Shown here: positions 60,491 to 64,000 of the stretch, piece by piece
How the letters are laid out: the number at the start of each line of letters is the position of its first letter
How positions within the stretch are numbered: the first letter of the stretch is position 1
Source of the DNA: Streptomyces sp. CG4
Lineage (GTDB): Bacteria; Actinomycetota; Actinomycetes; Streptomycetales; Streptomycetaceae
Reading direction: 5' to 3'
Assembly (NCBI RefSeq): GCF_041080655.1
Contig: NZ_CP163525.1
Coordinates: 5,518,001 to 5,582,000, forward strand
DNA: 64,000 nucleotides
Notes under the pieces: generated by a model
What the model saw: the letters and a program-made list of their open reading frames with translations, nothing else
Told to the model about the DNA's origin: nothing
Database searches by the model: none
Made by a program: the position numbers and the translations under genes

Positions 60491-62010
60491 TCTCACCGAG
60501 TAAGTCTGGATCTTGATAGCGGAACGCAGAAGTGCACCCTGAGCTGCGATGATCCGACTTGTCGAGGATCAAAGCGCCGCAGCCGGGAGCAGTTTCAGGT
60601 GAGCTCTACAACGTCTCGTTCGAGGCTGTCCGTAACGTCCGACGGGCGAGGTGTCGTCTCGCATGCCGGGGCCCGGCTGCTGTCCGATCTGGTGGAGGTG
60701 ACCACGCTGACCAGTGCCTTCGGTGACGCGCTGGCCGGAGGACGACAGCGCACCGGCGGCCACGATCCGGGCCAGGTGATCACGGACATGGCGGTGATGC
60801 TCGCCGATGGTGGCGAGACCATCTCGGATCTCGCCGTGCTGCGGGACCAGGCCGAGCTGTTCGGGCCGGTGGCCTCCCCGGCCACGGCATGGCGGGTGCT
60901 GAACCGAATCGATGAGGCGGCCCTGGGCCGGATGCGGGCGGCCAGAGCTGCGGCCCGCGAGATCGCCTGGGCGCAGCATGCCGACACCCGTGAGAATTCC
61001 CGCAGGCCAAAGCCGCTGGGCGGGTGATACCGGGGCTGGTGGTGGACATCGACGCCACCATCGTGATCTGTCACTCGGAGAAGGAGCAGGCGACACCGAC
61101 TTGGAAGAAGACCTTCGGCTATCACCCGATCCTGGCCTTCCTGGACAACACCGGCGAGGGGTTGGCCGGGATCCTGCGCCCCGGGCGGGCTGGGTCCACC
61201 ACCGCCGCCGACCACATCACCGTCCTGGACCACGCGCTTGCCCAGATCCCTGAAGACCGGCGGTATGGGGTCCCGATCCTGGTCCGCACCGACACCGCCG
61301 GCTGCACCAAAGCGTTCCTGGCACACATCAGGGCACTGCGCGCCGACGGGGTGGACGCCCGGTTCTCCGTCGGCGCCCCCATCGACGCCGAGGTCCGTGA
61401 CGCCATCAGCGCGCTGCCGGCCTCCGCGTGGTCGGCCGCGGTTGACGCCGACGACGAACCCCGTGACGGCGCGCAGGTCGCCGAGCTGACCGGTCTGCTC
61501 GACGCCGCCGGGTTTCCCGAAGGCACCCGGTTCATCGTGCGGCGAGAACGCCCGCACCCCGGCGCTGCCCTGGATCTGTTCGACACCGTCGAAGGCTTCC
61601 GACACCAGCTCATCGCCACCGACAGCCCTCCCAGCACCGGACCTCTGGCCTTCATCGACGCCCGCCACCGCGCCCACGCCCGCGTCGAGGACCGCATCCG
61701 GTGCGGCAAGGACACCGGGTTCGGCCGCTTCCCGTCGCGCCAGGCGAACATCAACGCCGCCTGGCTGGAACTCGCCCTGGCTGGCATCGACCTCATCGCC
61801 TGGACCCAGATCCTGCTCCTTGACGGCGAACTGGCCAAGGCCGAGCCCAAGCGACTGCGCTACCGACTGTTGCACACCGCCGCTCGCATCACCCGCGGCG
61901 GCAGACGGACCTGGCTGCGGATCGCCGAACACTGGCCCTGGGCCCGGGACCTCGTCACCGCCTTCGCCCGCCTGGCCGCGTTGCCCCGTCCGGCCATCTG
62001 CTGACCAGCC
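60491..62010 (+). mobile_element. IS1380-family insertion sequence
   Basis: It consists of a left end shared with 59049-59195 and a transposase region broken by a frameshift. The right end is not precisely placed: it lies between the transposase stop (62004) and the start of the trxB remnant (about 62136). Confidence 0.75.
60599..62004 (+). pseudogene. IS1380 transposase, frameshifted into two overlapping frames
   Basis: The first frame (60599-61027) carries LLSDLVEVTTLTSAFGDAL and AREIAWAQHADTR. The second (61024-62004) carries PGLVVDIDATIVICHSEKEQ with the DDE aspartate, then FGYHPILAFLDNTGE, RTDTAGC and NAAWLELALAGIDLIAWTQ. Comparison with the family shows a one-base change between about 60990 and 61020. 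The four-base overlap could in principle allow programmed frameshifting, but IS1380 transposases are normally one frame. Confidence 0.8.
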
Positions 62011-62135
62011 GCTTCGCGATGCCGCCCGACCACGACCCCGAGGACTCCTGGAGCAGCCGGCCACCGCGCCGGGCCTGCCGCATGCCCGCATGCCCGCATC
62101 ACACCGTCACGACCCAGCCCACTCAGCACCCAGAC

Positions 62136-62385
62136 TCGCGCACGGAGCTGTTCAAGGACCAACTGGACCTGGACGAGGACGGCCTACCTGAAGGTGCAGT
62201 CCCCGAGCACGCGTACGAACATCCCCGGGGTCTTCGCCGCCGGCGATGTCGTCGACCACATCTACCGTCAGGCCATCACGGCCGCCGGCAGCGGCTGCGC
62301 GGCGGCCTTGGACGCCGAGCGGTACCTCGCAGCCCTCACCGATGCTGCGGCGAAGACGCCCCAATCCGTCGTGACGACCGTGTAA
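62136..62385 (+). pseudogene. trxB: Thioredoxin reductase 3' fragment, frameshifted
   Basis: The sequence reads RTELFKDQLDLDEDG, then after an extra base KVQSPSTRTNIPGVFAAGDV and YRQAITAAGSGCAAALDAE, the NADPH/FAD C-terminal end of TrxB. The extra C near 62189 breaks the frame, and the upstream two thirds of the gene are replaced by the IS. The stop is TAA at 62383. Confidence 0.8.
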
Positions 62386-62665
62386 GGCAACGGCTGGCCT
62401 GCCCGCCGCAAGAACAAGCAGTGCGGCAGGCCCCATTGAATTGAGCGGGCCGCCGGATGCAGGCACCCGAAAGGCCGCAATCGCCACTTGACTTGAGGTT
62501 ACTGCCGCTTCGAACCGCCAAGTGGCACTTGTGGACCGTCGCCTTAAGGCGCAGTGAGTGGCAACTTGAGCTGCGGACGCCCCCATGCTCTTGAGATGTG
62601 AGCCTCAGCGCACCCATCTGCTTGATTTTCACGCATAGTTCGGGGCTTCCTGGTATCGTCCTAGC
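62386..62665. other. Intergenic region, no gene seen
   Basis: GCCACTTG and its complement CAAGTGGC (about 62490 and 62520) form a spaced inverted repeat. A promoter for the next gene is expected near 62630-62660. Nothing else is visible. Confidence 0.35.
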
Positions 62666-63472
62666 GTGGAAATCGCTCTGCAGCAAGCAGTGAGTGATCT
62701 CCAGCGGGTGCTGGAGATCGTCCGGGATGTCGCGCGCGAGGTGTACGCGACCAACGCCGACCGTCATGACCCGTCGCACGGGGACGACAACGGCACCTTC
62801 GCTCAGCTGGTCTGGCGGAACATTGCCAACCTCACGTTCCAGAAGCTCAACCAGGCAGGGATTCCCGTCCGAAGGGTGGCTGGCGGGGCCATCGAGGTCA
62901 TATCCGGATCGTGGGTCGTGAGGATCTACAAGTTCCCGCTGACAGCCCCTGACAAGGTGCGGGACAAGCTCGAACAGCTCAGCTGGGACGGCAGCTCCGC
63001 TCGGCTCCGAGGTGCCGTGCTGAACAGCGCGACGAAAGGGCAGTTGGCGTTCGATCATGACCCGGACTGGGCTGACAGCTTTGCTGAAGTTGTTCAACAG
63101 GGGCACGTCCGGATCATGCACACGGGTGACCCGGAGACGGGGAACTGCGTCATTGAAGTGGGCCTTCCGCGCGACAACCGCGAAGGCGGCTCGCCTTGGC
63201 TTGATGGCACCGTCGAGATCCACAATGATCTCCAGTTGAGCCTTCCGGCTCCGCGGTCGACAGAGGATGCGCTCGTCGGCCCGGGTGGGCTGCCCCCAGA
63301 GGGGCTTCCGGATCGAGACGACGAGTTGCCGTCTGAATCGGAGTCCGATGAGGGTCGACCCGCTGCAGGGAAGGCGCCGAAGGCACCCGACTACACCGAC
63401 CTCGAAGAGAACGAGCTGCCGCTTCGCCGGCGCACCGAAGAGACGCGCGACAAGCGCGCGAACACAGACTGA
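62666..63472 (+). CDS. Hypothetical protein, 268 aa
   Basis: This soluble product has a helical start (ALQQAVSDLQRVLEIVRDVA) and a beta-rich centre (GGAIEVISGSWVVRIYKFPL). After residue 190 there is a disordered acidic and proline-rich tail ending in RRRTEETRDKR. No family is recognised. The GTG at 62666 has no strong site and may be near leaderless. It lies 7 bp before an XRE regulator, so the two form an operon. Confidence 0.6.
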   Translation: MEIALQQAVSDLQRVLEIVRDVAREVYATNADRHDPSHGDDNGTFAQLVWRNIANLTFQKLNQAGIPVRRVAGGAIEVISGSWVVRIYKFPLTAPDKVRDKLEQLSWDGSSARLRGAVLNSATKGQLAFDHDPDWADSFAEVVQQGHVRIMHTGDPETGNCVIEVGLPRDNREGGSPWLDGTVEIHNDLQLSLPAPRSTEDALVGPGGLPPEGLPDRDDELPSESESDEGRPAAGKAPKAPDYTDLEENELPLRRRTEETRDKRANTD

Positions 63473-63479
63473 GATATCC

Positions 63480-64000
63480 ATGCCGACACCGCTGCGAGGA
63501 TCGAGAGGCGCTGAACTCGCCTCCCGCTCCTTCGAACCTGAAGCTCTGAGCACAGCTCGTCAGCTTCGAGGACTCCGCAAGAACGAGCTCGCCAGGAAGG
63601 TCGGGCTCACACCGGCAGCGGTCAGCCAGTACGAGCTGGGACAGAGTCGTCCTTCGGCCACGGTCGTTGCGCAGTTGGCTATGGCATTGGGGGTGCCGGC
63701 CACGTTCTTCGCTACTGGGCACCCGCATCCGACGGTGCCCAGCGCTGCTCACTTCCGAAGTCTTAGGGCGACGACGCAGCTGCAGCGGGATCAGGCTGTC
63801 GCGTTCGGCAAGATCGTCTGGCGGCTCGTCACGACAGTCGAGCACTACGTGGAGCTCCCGCCTGCAGCACTGCCGCGCCTGGCCCTGCCGGTCGAGCCGA
63901 GCCGGGCGGACATCGCGGCCGTGGCTCGCGATGCACGCGACGCCATGGGGGTCCCGAGCGGCCCGATCCCCCATGTGACCCGACTACTCGAAGCTCATGG
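63480..64000 (+). CDS. XRE-family regulator, possibly XRE/ImmA-IrrE type (cut by window edge)
   Basis: The visible 173 residues hold an XRE helix-turn-helix at about 24-80 (ARQLRGLRKNELARKVGLTP then AAVSQYELGQSRPS) and a helical region. FRSLRATTQLQRDQAVAFGK is typical of the linker before an ImmA/IrrE metallopeptidase domain, which would lie beyond the edge. In such proteins the peptidase cleaves repressors or antitoxins. The upstream gene may be its partner. Confidence 0.8.
   Translation, partial: MPTPLRGSRGAELASRSFEPEALSTARQLRGLRKNELARKVGLTPAAVSQYELGQSRPSATVVAQLAMALGVPATFFATGHPHPTVPSAAHFRSLRATTQLQRDQAVAFGKIVWRLVTTVEHYVELPPAALPRLALPVEPSRADIAAVARDARDAMGVPSGPIPHVTRLLEAH

Overview
The window is chromosomal DNA from a high-GC actinomycete, almost certainly a Streptomyces. 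The evidence is strong third-position GC, GTG/TTG starts, many start/stop-overlapping operons, and typical families (an XRE/DUF5753 plus DUF397 pair, GPP34, ECF sigma, secreted S53 peptidases, DIT1/PvcA isonitrile synthase). No intact tRNA, rRNA or CRISPR array was found.

Layout. 0-10 kb is core-like: a D,D-carboxypeptidase cut by the left edge, GPP34, an XRE/DUF397 regulator pair, MerR, glutathione peroxidase, slipin and Kup. 10-18.4 kb holds a polysaccharide deacetylase and a five-gene zinc operon (binding lipoprotein, ATPase, two permeases, Zur) behind a Zur-like box. A second Zur-like box lies between a CooC/MinD-like ATPase and a 2Fe-2S-type protein, and an NmtR-like regulator follows with a 3' frameshift. 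18.6-22.7 kb carries two convergent S53 peptidases with two copies of a transposase 3' remnant.

23.16-46.24 kb is bounded by a 44-bp direct repeat that is the 3' half of a tRNA-Arg(CCT) gene, so it looks like an integrated metal island. It holds copper genes (YcnI-like, Met/His-rich membrane proteins, CopA-type ATPase, PCuAC-like, CopZ), an ECF sigma factor, a metal-chelate ABC importer, and an MFS exporter, asparagine synthase, P450 and isonitrile synthase run. Together these suggest an isonitrile metallophore (possibly copper) pathway with its own uptake. A NiCoT transporter with a divergent ArsR, a frameshifted peptide deformylase, a hydrolase and a glycosyltransferase-like gene follow.

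46.24-51.11 kb is the most striking part. A tight six-gene run encodes a Crp-type cyclic-nucleotide receptor, a class III nucleotidyl-cyclase-like protein with a C-terminal Gly/Val amyloid-like (RHIM/BASS-like) motif, two unknown proteins, an excisionase-type HTH and a nucleoside-2-deoxyribosyltransferase/TIR-like effector. It is bracketed by a diverged 134-bp direct repeat. I read it as a candidate cyclic-nucleotide/amyloid conflict (Pycsar-like) system.

51.1-58 kb continues as a likely defence zone: a helicase-nuclease of about 1530 aa, translationally coupled to a HEPN-like protein, plus an unknown 447-aa protein. 58-62.4 kb is a graveyard of broken genes and IS pieces (metallophosphoesterase, WD40, IS3, two IS1380 ends, a frameshifted IS1380 transposase, a trxB 3' end) around an intact HSL-type esterase. 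The right edge has an unknown gene followed by an XRE regulator that runs off the window.
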